Below, one piece after another: positions 14,204-22,629 of a stretch of 36,741 nucleotides of DNA. Under the pieces are notes generated by a model. That model was not told where the DNA came from and ran no database searches. It saw only the letters and a program-made list of their open reading frames with translations. The stretch is from IMG/VR virus record IMGVR_UViG_3300027969_000013, positions 1 through 36,741 of that record. One strand, 5' to 3'. The position numbers and the translations under genes were made by a program. This stretch comes from a virus. The number at the start of each line of letters is the position of its first letter. Position 1 is the first letter of the stretch.

Positions 14204-15124
14204 ATGGCACTAGGTACAGACCATGTAACGGTCTCAACAGCAGCAACATTCATCCCAGAAATTTGGAGTGACGAGATTGCCGCTGCTTACAAAAAATCAT
14301 TAGTAGCAGCTAACCTTATCAAGAAGATGTCTTTCAAAGGTAAGAAAGGCGATACAGTTCATATCCCTGTTCCAACTCGTGGTTCAGCATCTGCTAAGTC
14401 TGCATCAACTCAAGTAACTTTGATTGCTGCAAGTGAGTCAGAAGTAACAGTATCTATCGACAAACACTATGAATATAGCCGTTTGATTGAAGATATTGTC
14501 GAAGCTCAAGCATTGTCTTCACTGCGTCAGTTCTACACAGATGACGCTGGTTATGCTTTGGCTAAACAAGTTGATACCAACATTATCCAATTAGGTCGTA
14601 TCGCTCAAGGTGGCGCAGCTACTGCAGCTTACACTAAGGGTTACATTGGTGGTGATGGTTCTACATTGTATGTTGCTGCTTCAAACAACGCTTCTGCATT
14701 GACTGATGCTGGTATCCGTCGTGCTATCCAGCGTTTGGATGACAGCGATGTTCCAATGGATGGTCGTTATTTCATCATTCCTCCATCAAGCCGTAACACA
14801 TTGATGGGCTTGGCTCGTTACACTGAGCAAGCGTTTGTGGGTGAAGTTGGTTCAAACAACACCATCCGCAATGGTGAAATCGGTAACTTGTACGGTATGC
14901 CTGTATTTGTGTCTTCTAACGCTGACACAACTTCTGGTTCTACTGCAGCTCGTGCTTGCTTAATGGGTCACAAAGATGGTTTGGTACTCGTTGAGCAGAT
15001 GGGTGTTCGTTCACAGACTCAGTACAAACAAGAGTACCTCGGTACATTGTTCACTGCAGACACACTCTACGGTGTTGCTGAGTTGCGTGATTACAGCACT
15101 GTTGCTTTGATTGTTCCAGCTTAA
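14204..15124 (+). CDS. Major capsid protein
   Basis: The main shell protein with a presumed HK97 fold (306 aa). Supporting signs: it follows the scaffold, it starts MALGTDHVTVSTAATFIPEI, and it carries coat-like segments such as WSDEIAAAYKKSLVAANLIK, the central KHYEYSRLIEDIVEAQA helix and the C-terminal GTLFTADTLYGVAELRDYST. It has a strong ribosome site (AAAGGAAAT), even codon use and a following terminator, consistent with high expression. No delta-domain or Ig-like extension is visible. Confidence 0.9.
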   Translation: MALGTDHVTVSTAATFIPEIWSDEIAAAYKKSLVAANLIKKMSFKGKKGDTVHIPVPTRGSASAKSASTQVTLIAASESEVTVSIDKHYEYSRLIEDIVEAQALSSLRQFYTDDAGYALAKQVDTNIIQLGRIAQGGAATAAYTKGYIGGDGSTLYVAASNNASALTDAGIRRAIQRLDDSDVPMDGRYFIIPPSSRNTLMGLARYTEQAFVGEVGSNNTIRNGEIGNLYGMPVFVSSNADTTSGSTAARACLMGHKDGLVLVEQMGVRSQTQYKQEYLGTLFTADTLYGVAELRDYSTVALIVPA

Positions 15125-15141
15125 TAGCTAGTTGATTTACT

Positions 15142-15168
15142 CTGCCCCGGTAGAAACTGCTGGGGCAG
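15142..15168 (+). terminator. Rho-independent-type terminator after the capsid gene
   Basis: CTGCCCC (15142-15148) pairs with GGGGCAG (15162-15168), with a 13-nt loop, followed by TTTACTTTAG. The T-tract is interrupted, so termination is probably partial, lowering expression of downstream genes relative to the capsid. Confidence 0.65.
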
Positions 15169-15218
15169 TTTACTTTAGTACTCTATCAAGAGTCTTAAAA
15201 TAAACTGTGGAGATATAA

Positions 15219-15389
15219 ATGGTAAAGTTTAAATGTATTGCATCTGGTAATTTTATTTCTTTTGAACATGAAGTAGACATTGTCACAACTCGTTCTAATC
15301 CTGCTTATGAAGAAGTTAAAGAAGAAATTAAAGAAGAAGAAAAGACTGTAGTTAAAAAGACTACCAAGAAAACTACTGCTGAGGAATAA
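15219..15389 (+). CDS. Small lysine/glutamate-rich protein (56 aa)
   Basis: MVKFKCIASGNFISFEHEVD is followed by a highly charged, low-complexity tail (KEEIKEEEKTVVKKTTKKTT). GGAG lies 5-6 nt before the ATG at 15219. Short proteins opening MVKFKC..SGN and placed after the capsid gene recur in similar phages (from memory), so a structural or head-completion role is possible. It ends 2 nt before the next gene. Confidence 0.7.
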   Translation: MVKFKCIASGNFISFEHEVDIVTTRSNPAYEEVKEEIKEEEKTVVKKTTKKTTAEE

Positions 15390-15391
15390 GC

Positions 15392-16267
15392 ATGGCAAAT
15401 TATACCAAAACAACTAACTTTACTTCTAAAGATAGTTTATCTACTGGTAATCCTCTAAAGATTATTCGTGGTTCTGAGCATGATACAGAATATAGTAACA
15501 TTGCTACAGCGATTCAGACTAAGGCTGATTTAGCATCTCCGGCATTAACTGGTACAGCAACTGCCGTTAACATTACTGTTAGCGGCAATTTACTTGTTGG
15601 TACAGATACAGTCACAACTAATACTGCTACACAAACACTCACAAACAAGACAGTTGCTCTCGGTTCTAATACTGTGTCTGGTACTATAGCACAGTTTAAT
15701 ACTGCTTTGACTGATGGTGACTTTGCCACTTTAGCAGGTACTGAGACACTTACTAATAAAACTATCTCTGGTGGCACAATTACTGGTATTACAGACTTAA
15801 CTGTTGCTGATGGCGGTACAGGTGCGTCAACTTTTAGTGCTAATGCTGTTTTATTAGGAAACGGAACATCTTCTTTTCAAACAGTAGCCCCAAGCACAAC
15901 AGGAAATGTTTTAACTTCTAATGGTACTACTTGGGTTTCTTCTTCTGCAAATGTTAATTATGTAAAGGCTTGGGTAAATTATCAAGGTGGTAATGGTAAT
16001 ACATCAGGAACAATTAATGGTTCATTTAATGTTAGTTCTATAACTACAAATAGTACAGGAAATTGGACTGTAAATATTACCAATGCTTTGGCAAATACTA
16101 ATTTTGCAGTACAAACATCTGTAAACAATAGTTCTTCTGCTGGGCAAAATGCCATAGCTTATTACGGTGCTAAAACAACATCTACTATTAATGTTTATTG
16201 CGTTACTGGAAGTGGTGGTGCAGCACTACCCGCCGTTGATGTTTCAGTAACAGTATTTAATTCATAA
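15392..16267 (+). CDS. Tail fibre protein (291 aa)
   Basis: A trimeric receptor-binding fibre candidate. The N-terminal attachment region (MANYTKTTNFTSKDSLSTGN, then IIRGSEHDTEYSNIATAIQT, about 1-50) is typical of T7-like fibre/appendage proteins. The shaft has repeated ETLTNKT-type units (about 85-135) and the VADGGTGASTFSANAVLLGN motif also seen in the 908-aa fibre. The C-terminal domain (about 190-291) is a beta-rich tip (KAWVNYQGG ... TNFAVQTSVN). It is probably the main host-range determinant. Confidence 0.82.
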   Translation: MANYTKTTNFTSKDSLSTGNPLKIIRGSEHDTEYSNIATAIQTKADLASPALTGTATAVNITVSGNLLVGTDTVTTNTATQTLTNKTVALGSNTVSGTIAQFNTALTDGDFATLAGTETLTNKTISGGTITGITDLTVADGGTGASTFSANAVLLGNGTSSFQTVAPSTTGNVLTSNGTTWVSSSANVNYVKAWVNYQGGNGNTSGTINGSFNVSSITTNSTGNWTVNITNALANTNFAVQTSVNNSSSAGQNAIAYYGAKTTSTINVYCVTGSGGAALPAVDVSVTVFNS

Positions 16268-16276
16268 GGATAAATC

Positions 16277-16588
16277 ATGGCACAAGTAATTATTTTTACA
16301 AATGAAAATGGTGGTGTATCTGTAACCATTCCTACTGGCGAATTACCTATTGAAGAAGTAAAAATTAAAGATACACCTGAAGGTTCAATTATTGTTGATT
16401 CTGACTCTTTGCCAACAGAATATTTTGATGCTTGGGAATTAGTGAATGGTCAAGTTGTTATAAACGAAACTAAAAAACAAGCAATTATTAATGCTAAACA
16501 AGCCCCAATAGATGCAAAGGCTTCTGCATTATCTAAACTAGCCGCATTAGGTTTAACCCAAGATGAAGTAAAGGCTTTGGTAGGCTAA
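16277..16588 (+). CDS. Fibre-associated or tail accessory protein (103 aa)
   Basis: MAQVIIFTNENGGVSVTIPT opens a beta-type domain (1-60), followed by a helical Ala/Lys-rich end (about 68-103, ASALSKLAALGLTQDEVKAL). This layout, directly after a fibre gene, resembles small tail-fibre assembly or tip-associated proteins. It has an identical ribosome site (AAGGATAAATC) to the 62-aa gene at 17470. The call rests on context. Confidence 0.6.
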   Translation: MAQVIIFTNENGGVSVTIPTGELPIEEVKIKDTPEGSIIVDSDSLPTEYFDAWELVNGQVVINETKKQAIINAKQAPIDAKASALSKLAALGLTQDEVKALVG

Positions 16589-16589
16589 T

Positions 16590-16760
16590 ATGAGCGAATT
16601 AATTGACAATACAGAGGCTAGATTGAACTCACACGAGGCTGTGTGTGCAGAAAGGTATCTAGGTATCAACGGACGATTAAAACGCTTAGAACAGATTCTG
16701 ATAGGTTCTTGTGGCTTTATTATTGCTTTGTTAGCTACCGTAGCATTTAAACTACACTAA
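16590..16760 (+). CDS. Small membrane protein, XhlA-like (56 aa)
   Basis: A soluble amphipathic N-terminus (LNGRL-type helix GINGRLKRLEQI) is followed by a single C-terminal transmembrane helix (about 37-53, LIGSCGFIIALLATVAF). This is the topology of XhlA/hemolysin-type lysis accessory proteins. It starts 1 nt after the stop of the fibre-associated gene. It may help the holin or anchor another protein; the role is inferred from shape only. Confidence 0.65.
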   Translation: MSELIDNTEARLNSHEAVCAERYLGINGRLKRLEQILIGSCGFIIALLATVAFKLH

Positions 16761-16773
16761 TTTTAGGATTATC

Positions 16774-17133
16774 ATGTTTCCAGATTTAATTGCTTTGTTA
16801 TTATCCAGTAGAGATGCTGCTCATAAGCAACATTGGAATACTGTTAGTTTTTCACAACATAAGACTTTAAATGAGTTCTATGAGTCTATCCTTGAATTGA
16901 CTGATTCATTGATGGAAAAATATCAGGGACGAAAAGGTCGTATTGAAATACCAGCATTGATTGAACCGGGTATTTATACAGAAACACCAATGACATTGCT
17001 AAAGAAGCATTTACACTGGATTGAGAATAATCGTTATAAAGCAATCCCTAAGAACGATACTGCACTGCAAAATATTGTTGATGAAATAGTTGGTCAATAT
17101 TTAGAAACTTTGTATTTACTAACTTTAAAATAA
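16774..17133 (+). CDS. Ferritin-like/Dps-like protein (DUF5856 type, 119 aa)
   Basis: The segment AAHKQHWNTVSFSQHKTLNE (about 15-34) resembles the first helices of the Dps/ferritin-like fold, with HxxHW followed by H-x2-L-x2-FYE and later acidic positions (E38..D44..E49), as in the phage DUF5856 family. The second half is helical (about 74-117). Metal binding or DNA protection would be the natural guess, but activity is not shown. Its position among structural genes suggests a virion or late role. Confidence 0.6.
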   Translation: MFPDLIALLLSSRDAAHKQHWNTVSFSQHKTLNEFYESILELTDSLMEKYQGRKGRIEIPALIEPGIYTETPMTLLKKHLHWIENNRYKAIPKNDTALQNIVDEIVGQYLETLYLLTLK

Positions 17134-17142
17134 GGAAATAAT

Positions 17143-17460
17143 ATGAGTACATTTCAACTAGACCCTAACGGAGTAGCAAACGGAGTTCCTGCTTTAGGAA
17201 CAACTCAAGTATTTACTGTTACCAACTCTAGCGTAGCTTCAACAGCTTTTGGTCAGAACACAACCATGATTCGTGTTGCTGTATCTTTAGGTCACTGTCA
17301 TTTTGCAATCGGTACAGCACCTACTGCATCTATTACAACAAGTCCAATGGCTACTACTAATAATGTTTTCTTTGTTAGAGTAAATCCCGGAGACAAGATT
17401 GCTGTTATTAAAGACTCTGGTGTAACATCTTCTACATTATCTGTAACTGAACTTCTATAA
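17143..17460 (+). CDS. Hypothetical beta-rich structural protein (105 aa)
   Basis: A Ser/Thr/Ala/Val-rich, probably beta-sandwich protein without charged clusters (MSTFQLDPNGVANGVPALGT; FVRVNPGDKIAVIKDSG). This composition is typical of head-decoration or attachment proteins that are exposed on virions. No family named. AAGGAAATA precedes the ATG. Confidence 0.65.
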   Translation: MSTFQLDPNGVANGVPALGTTQVFTVTNSSVASTAFGQNTTMIRVAVSLGHCHFAIGTAPTASITTSPMATTNNVFFVRVNPGDKIAVIKDSGVTSSTLSVTELL

Positions 17461-17469
17461 GGATAAATC

Positions 17470-17658
17470 ATGAAAGAAACTAAAAAGCAATCAGCTAAGA
17501 TTGGTAAAGTAATGTCTGAGTACAAATCAGGTACATTAAATACTGGTTCTAAGACTGGTCCTGTAGTGAAGTCTCGTAAGCAAGCTATTGCTATTGCCAT
17601 GAGTCAAGCTGGAATGGCTAAGAAGCCAATGAAGAAGTCTGCTGGCAGAGGTAGATAA
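17470..17658 (+). CDS. Small basic protein, DUF6496-like (62 aa)
   Basis: Very lysine-rich. It has the pattern KIGKVMSEYKSGTLNTGSK followed by KSRKQAIAIAMSQAGMA, matching the DUF6496 type found in many phages and bacteria, and a basic C-terminal tail. It probably binds nucleic acid (inference). First of three adjacent basic proteins; TAATG overlap with the next. Confidence 0.75.
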   Translation: MKETKKQSAKIGKVMSEYKSGTLNTGSKTGPVVKSRKQAIAIAMSQAGMAKKPMKKSAGRGR

Positions 17659-17807
17659 TGAAGCAAGGACTCTATTCTAATATCGCTGCAAAGCGTAAGC
17701 GTATCGCTGAAGGCTCTGGAGAGAAGATGCGTAAAGTTGGTAGCAAAGGTGCTCCTACTGCTAAAGACTTTAAAGACTCTGCTAAGACAGCTAAGAAGAA
17801 AAAATAA
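17658..17807 (+). CDS. Small basic protein (49 aa)
   Basis: MKQGLYSNIAAKRKRIAEGS then GEKMRKVGSKGAPTAKDFK and a lysine-rich end. This is a widespread short phage protein type of unknown function (recognised from its opening and the RKVGSKGAPTA core). Its start and stop both lie in TAATG overlaps, so it is translated with its two neighbours. Likely DNA- or RNA-contacting (inference). Confidence 0.75.
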   Translation: MKQGLYSNIAAKRKRIAEGSGEKMRKVGSKGAPTAKDFKDSAKTAKKKK

Positions 17808-18055
17808 TGGTTAAGAAGGTTTATCAGAACCCTGAAGGTGGTCTTAACCAAAAAGGTAGAGACTATTATAACAAGACTACTGGTTCTAAGCTAAAGCCAC
17901 CAGTGTCTGCTAAAGAGGCTGCAAAGTCCCCCAAAGCTGCTGGTAGACGCAAGAGCTTCTGTGCTCGTATGAGTGGTGTTGACGGTCCTATGAAGGACGA
18001 AAAAGGCAGACCTACTCGTAAAGCATTAGCATTAAAGAAGTGGGATTGTAAATAA
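17807..18055 (+). CDS. Small basic protein, DUF6321-like (82 aa)
   Basis: The pattern QNPEGGLNQKGRDYYNK ... LKPPV ... RRKSFCARMSGV ... LKKWDC matches DUF6321-type proteins found in phages and bacteria. Two cysteines (in SFCARM and WDC) are conserved in the family. Function unknown. Last of the three coupled basic proteins; a promoter follows immediately. Confidence 0.78.
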   Translation: MVKKVYQNPEGGLNQKGRDYYNKTTGSKLKPPVSAKEAAKSPKAAGRRKSFCARMSGVDGPMKDEKGRPTRKALALKKWDCK

Positions 18056-18063
18056 AATAATTG

Positions 18064-18092
18064 TTGACACATTGACAAAAGTGTGATAAACT
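18064..18092 (+). promoter_or_regulatory. Sigma-70 promoter of the tail/ejection/lysis genes
   Basis: TTGACA (18064-18069), a 17-nt spacer, TAAACT (18087-18092), then AAGGAACAAT and the ATG of the tail tubular gene at 18103. The predicted start leaves almost no leader. Confidence 0.7.
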
Positions 18093-18102
18093 AAGGAACA
18101 AT

Positions 18103-18759
18103 ATGGCAACAACTTACCTACAAGCTGTTAACTCTGTTTTGCGTAGATTGCGTGAGACAGAAGTTGCTACAGTCAATGAAAACAGCTATTCCAAATTAAT
18201 TGGAGAGCTGGTTAATGACGCTAAAAAACAAGTAGAAGATGCTTACGAGTGGAATTCCTTAACTACTTATTTTACTGTTCCTACTGTAGCTGGTCAATAT
18301 GATTACACAGTTACTGGCTTAGGTGATAGATTTCGTGTTGTAGACTTTCTAAACGACAGTCAAGACTATGCAATGATTAATATCACTGCAGAGCGTATGA
18401 ATCGGTTTACGACCTTTGGCACACCTCAAACATCTTCACCAATGTATTATACCTTTAGTACAGTAGATTCATCAACAGGCGATACTAAAGTTAGTGTTTA
18501 TCCACAGCCAGATAAAGTCTATACATTGATTTTAGACGCTATTGTACCTCAAGCAGATTTGTCTTCAGACGGTACTGTGATATTAGCTCCTGCAACTCCT
18601 ATTATCCTTAATGCCTATGCTAGAGCGTTGCTTGAGCGTGGTGAGGACAATGGATTGAATTCTAGCGAAGCATGGGCTTTGTACAAATCTTCTTTAAGCG
18701 ACAACATTGCTATTCAAGCTGCACACCACACTGAGTACACTGAATGGGTTGCTAATTAA
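18103..18759 (+). CDS. Tail tubular protein A (T7 gp11-like)
   Basis: The dodecameric adaptor between portal and nozzle. It opens TYLQAVNSVLRRLRETEVAT, the standard start of gp11-like adaptors, and has helical N- and C-terminal parts (LLERGEDNGLNSSEAWALYK) around a beta domain (about 60-150). 218 aa fits the family (T7: 196). TAATG overlap with the nozzle gene. Confidence 0.88.
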   Translation: MATTYLQAVNSVLRRLRETEVATVNENSYSKLIGELVNDAKKQVEDAYEWNSLTTYFTVPTVAGQYDYTVTGLGDRFRVVDFLNDSQDYAMINITAERMNRFTTFGTPQTSSPMYYTFSTVDSSTGDTKVSVYPQPDKVYTLILDAIVPQADLSSDGTVILAPATPIILNAYARALLERGEDNGLNSSEAWALYKSSLSDNIAIQAAHHTEYTEWVAN

Positions 18760-20339
18760 TGTCTAAAGCACTACAAGCCGCTACGATTGCAGCTCCGGGG
18801 TTCATGGGTTTAAATACTCAGGACTCTGGTGTTACTTTAGAATCTGGATATGCTTTAGTTGCTCAAAACTGTATTATTGATAAGTTTGGTCGTGTTGGTT
18901 CTCGTAAAGGCTGGACACCAGTTCATGCTACTAATTCTGATTTAAGCACTTCTGCTGTTAAGACATTAGCACAAGTTCGTGGTCCTGACAACAATACTGT
19001 ATTATTTGCTGCTGGTAACAATAAACTATTTCTTGAAGAGTCTAGTGCATTAGTTAAGAAGAATGTCCGTAATGCTGCAGACAGTGCTGATGTAAGCTAT
19101 ACTATTACTGCAGACCATTGGCAAGTATCTAACATTCAACAGTCTGGTGAAACTAAAGCATTTGCTACTGTAGTTCAAGCTGGTCATCCAGTATTGTTAT
19201 TAAATTATTTAACTACAGCATTTGGGTTTCAAAGATTAGGCGACTTAGGAACTGTACCGTCAGGATACACTACTACTACCTTTACTCCTAATTGTTCTTT
19301 AGCGGCTTATGGACGCACTTGGGTTGCTGACATTACTGGCGACAGACAAACAGTCTATTTTACAGATTTAGTCAATGCCTTAAACTATAGCACTGGTACT
19401 GCAGGAAGACTAAACATTTCTGAAGTTGTCGGTGATGGCGACCCTATTACAGCTATTACTGAGCATAATGGTTTCTTGATTATATTCTGTACTCGCCATG
19501 TAGTTATCTATAGCAATGCTAAAGACCCTGCTAATTTAACTCTTTCTGACATGATTAGCGGTGTTGGTTGCATCGCTCGTGATTCAGTACAAAAGACAGG
19601 TACAGATGTTATCTTCTTGTCTGAAACAGGTGTGCGTTCACTGATGCGAGTGATTCAAGAGAAATCTGCTCCGTTGAGAGATTTGTCTAAAAATGTTCGT
19701 GATGACTTATTAGCGGATGTAGCAACTGAAACTGACCGTACAAAGATTAAAGCAATCTATTCACCATTAGATGCTTTCTATTTATTGTCTTTACCTACCG
19801 TAGTAAAGACTTATTGTTTTGATACTAGAACACAGTTACAAGATGGAGCTTCTCGTGTAACAACATGGGATGTAGCACCAACAGCTTTTTGCACTACAAC
19901 AACAACAGCTTTGTATTTAGGTAAAGCTGGTTATGTTGGTTTGTATACTGGTTACATTGATAACTCTTCAGCATACTCTCTAGCATACTATACCAACTAT
20001 GCTGACTATTCAGCACCAACAACATTGAAGATGCTCAAGAGTGCTGATTTCTTTTTAATTGGTGGAGCATCACAGAATGTCACCATTAAATGGGATTTTG
20101 ACTATGCGGGTGCATACACTTCACAAGCAGTTACTTTAGATGCGTCTTCTATTGCAGAATATGGCATTGCAGAATACGGTATTGGTAAATATTCAGGTGG
20201 TTCTGTAATCACGAAACTAAAGATACCTACTTCAGGCTCTGGTCGTGTGATTCAGCTAGGCTTAGAGTCTAGCATTAACGGTAATTCACTATCTATTCAG
20301 AAGTTGGATGTTTATGTTAAAACTGGAAGAACACTATAA
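18759..20339 (+). CDS. Tail tubular protein B / nozzle (T7 gp12-like)
   Basis: A beta-propeller-type nozzle at the tail tip. The order with tubular protein A and the beta-rich sequence (for example TAITEHNGFLIIFCTRHVVI, about 230-250) support this. At 526 aa it is shorter than T7 gp12 (794), so the fibre-dock or lateral domains are reduced, similar to P22-type stabilisation proteins. A small tandem duplication (AEYGI AEYGI, near residue 467) is present. Coupled by TAATG to both neighbours. Confidence 0.82.
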   Translation: MSKALQAATIAAPGFMGLNTQDSGVTLESGYALVAQNCIIDKFGRVGSRKGWTPVHATNSDLSTSAVKTLAQVRGPDNNTVLFAAGNNKLFLEESSALVKKNVRNAADSADVSYTITADHWQVSNIQQSGETKAFATVVQAGHPVLLLNYLTTAFGFQRLGDLGTVPSGYTTTTFTPNCSLAAYGRTWVADITGDRQTVYFTDLVNALNYSTGTAGRLNISEVVGDGDPITAITEHNGFLIIFCTRHVVIYSNAKDPANLTLSDMISGVGCIARDSVQKTGTDVIFLSETGVRSLMRVIQEKSAPLRDLSKNVRDDLLADVATETDRTKIKAIYSPLDAFYLLSLPTVVKTYCFDTRTQLQDGASRVTTWDVAPTAFCTTTTTALYLGKAGYVGLYTGYIDNSSAYSLAYYTNYADYSAPTTLKMLKSADFFLIGGASQNVTIKWDFDYAGAYTSQAVTLDASSIAEYGIAEYGIGKYSGGSVITKLKIPTSGSGRVIQLGLESSINGNSLSIQKLDVYVKTGRTL

Positions 20340-20731
20340 TGGCTCTAGCTCAAGAATATACTTCAACAGAGATTATTAAAAAAGACTTAGCTCGTGGTGG
20401 TTTTAGTAAAGAAGAAGATAATCTCTTAAAAGGATTTGTTGCTTTAATCAACGCAAAGAAAGCTGTTCTTGTTCGTCATAACAATACTGTGTTTGTCGGT
20501 ATTCGTAAAGAACCCGGTACATTAGAAGTACATATGTACACTCTAGACCCTTTGTCTACACTTCCACAAGCAATGAAAGTTGCTTTTGATTCAGTTAAAA
20601 AAGCTGGTGTTAAGAAACTTAAATCAGAAACAACTAATCCTAGATTGATTAAAATGTTAGAAACATTAGGACCAGTAAAGACTACTAAAAAAGGTAATAA
20701 GATTGCATGGGAACTGGAGATTGCTAAATGA
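20339..20731 (+). CDS. T7 gp13-like / GNAT-fold protein (130 aa)
   Basis: Position between nozzle and ejection genes matches T7 gp13. The fold looks acetyltransferase-like: an N-terminal charged helix, a beta segment (AVLVRHNNTVFVGIRKE), and the ending TTNPRLIKMLETLGPVKT followed by a final beta strand, resembling the LxxLGF region of GNAT proteins. Catalytic acetyl-CoA residues are not obvious. Likely needed for virion assembly. ATGA overlap with the next gene. Confidence 0.55.
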   Translation: MALAQEYTSTEIIKKDLARGGFSKEEDNLLKGFVALINAKKAVLVRHNNTVFVGIRKEPGTLEVHMYTLDPLSTLPQAMKVAFDSVKKAGVKKLKSETTNPRLIKMLETLGPVKTTKKGNKIAWELEIAK

Positions 20732-22620
20732 GATATAGTTTAGATTCTACTCTTCCAATCAATGCCTTTTCCCCTCGTGCTAGTGGTCCATTCTCTTATG
20801 GAATGACACTTGAAGGAGGTGGTGGAGGTGGAGTATTAGACTCTGTGTCTTCTGCTATAGGTACTGATGGTGGCGGAGGCGGTCTCTTAGGCGCTGTAGA
20901 AGATGTCGGTGGCTTTATTAATGATTCAGTAATTCAACCCGCTATTGACGACCCTTTAGGTACTGTAGTTAAGATTGCAGCGATTGCTGCTGCCCCCGCT
21001 ACTGGCGGTACATCGTTGTATGCAATTCCAGCCTATGCAGCCGCTAAAGGAGTTGCTGCTGGATTACCTATTGAAGATGTGGCATTTAGAGCAGCCGTTT
21101 CTGCTGCGGCAACTGCTGCAGGTGTAGAAGTTGGTGACTACATTGGTACAATGGCAGAATATGGAACTGAGTTAGGTTCTCAACAAACAGCAATGCTTGC
21201 TGCACAAAATGCAGGTATTGGTACAGGTAACGCAGTGTCAACTACAGCAGGGCAAATTGCTGGTGGTGCAACTAGCGGTGCTGTGGGTGCAGCCGCTACT
21301 GGTGGAGACATTGGACAAGGATTACTTGGCGGTGCTGTCAACGCAGGTATTGGCGCAGGAGTAAATGCAGGTGTTGATGCTGGTGCAGGATTATTTAATG
21401 GAATGAATACAGGAAGTACAAATACAGGAACAACAGGCATGGATGAAATATACGGACCTACTTATGCAGACCTAGGGTATGACCCCTATGCAAACTTAAA
21501 CATGGGCGATGTTGAAGCTCAACAAGGCGGATACTACGGTGGTGTTGCTCCAGCTAATCCGTATACTAATATGTCTGATGCAGAACTTACGGCAGCACTT
21601 GCTAATACTCCTTCTTTTATTAGTTCAGGCGGTGATTCAAGTACTGCTTTGAATCTAGTTAAAAGTTTAGGCTCACAAGCTGTTAAAGCATTGCTAGGCG
21701 GTGGTGGAACTGCTCAACAAAGAGCTGCTTTAGGTCTAGGACAGAATACTGGCTTAGGTAATCTATTAGGTGGTGCTGCTGGTTTATATTTGTCTGGACA
21801 GAACCAACAAGCTGTTCAAAATGCTTACAATGCACAATCACAAAAAGTAAGTAACGCAGCTACTCAAGCACAGAACCTAGCTTCATTTACTCCTATTGGA
21901 ACAACTAACTTCTTTGGTTCTTCACAGTTCACTAGAGACCCAGTAACAGGACAACTCACTTCTGCTGGTTTTACTCCTACTGCACAAGTTGGTGGACAAA
22001 TACAGAATTTGTTTGGTCTAGGTGCTCAAGCACTTCCAACAACTACTAATACTCAAGACATACAGCAACAGTATATTGCACAACAACAAGGATTACTCGC
22101 TCCGGGTCGTGAACAAGCATTAGCTAACTTAAATAATACTCAGTTCCAAACTGGAACAACTGGTTTAGCTACTGGCGGTACAATGGCTGGGTATGCTCCC
22201 GGTCAAACTGGATTAATGCAGACTAATCCACAACTAGCTGCTTATTATAATTCTATTGCACAACAAGATGCTCAATTAGCTGCTAACGCACCTACTTATG
22301 CTCAAAACTTATTAAATTCACAAATTAATACAGGAACTGGTTTGTTTGGTTCTGCTAATACATTACAAGGCTACGCACAACAACCATTGACATTGTCTAC
22401 AGACCTTGCTAAAGCACAAGCTGCTGCAGGTGCATCCGCTGGTCAGTTAGGTCTAACAGGACAAACTAATGCTGCTCAATTGGCTGCTACAGGTTCGTTA
22501 TTAGGCAATGCTTCAATGCAAGGTACTTACAATCAATTAGGACAAGTAGCTACAGGACTTGGTAATCAAGTTGGCGGTATGCTGTTACAAAACCCAACAA
22601 TTGCAAACTGGTTAAGTTAA
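20728..22620 (+). CDS. Ejection / internal virion protein 1 (630 aa)
   Basis: A Gly/Ala/Gln-rich protein with two glycine tracts near residues 31-53, long Ala/Gly-rich, weakly hydrophobic stretches (about 70-230) able to insert in membrane, and a helical Q-rich C-terminal half. This composition and the position after the tail tubes fit proteins ejected into the host envelope (T7 gp14 role, but larger). No enzymatic motif seen. Confidence 0.7.
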   Translation: MRYSLDSTLPINAFSPRASGPFSYGMTLEGGGGGGVLDSVSSAIGTDGGGGGLLGAVEDVGGFINDSVIQPAIDDPLGTVVKIAAIAAAPATGGTSLYAIPAYAAAKGVAAGLPIEDVAFRAAVSAAATAAGVEVGDYIGTMAEYGTELGSQQTAMLAAQNAGIGTGNAVSTTAGQIAGGATSGAVGAAATGGDIGQGLLGGAVNAGIGAGVNAGVDAGAGLFNGMNTGSTNTGTTGMDEIYGPTYADLGYDPYANLNMGDVEAQQGGYYGGVAPANPYTNMSDAELTAALANTPSFISSGGDSSTALNLVKSLGSQAVKALLGGGGTAQQRAALGLGQNTGLGNLLGGAAGLYLSGQNQQAVQNAYNAQSQKVSNAATQAQNLASFTPIGTTNFFGSSQFTRDPVTGQLTSAGFTPTAQVGGQIQNLFGLGAQALPTTTNTQDIQQQYIAQQQGLLAPGREQALANLNNTQFQTGTTGLATGGTMAGYAPGQTGLMQTNPQLAAYYNSIAQQDAQLAANAPTYAQNLLNSQINTGTGLFGSANTLQGYAQQPLTLSTDLAKAQAAAGASAGQLGLTGQTNAAQLAATGSLLGNASMQGTYNQLGQVATGLGNQVGGMLLQNPTIANWLS

Positions 22621-22629
22621 GGAATAATT

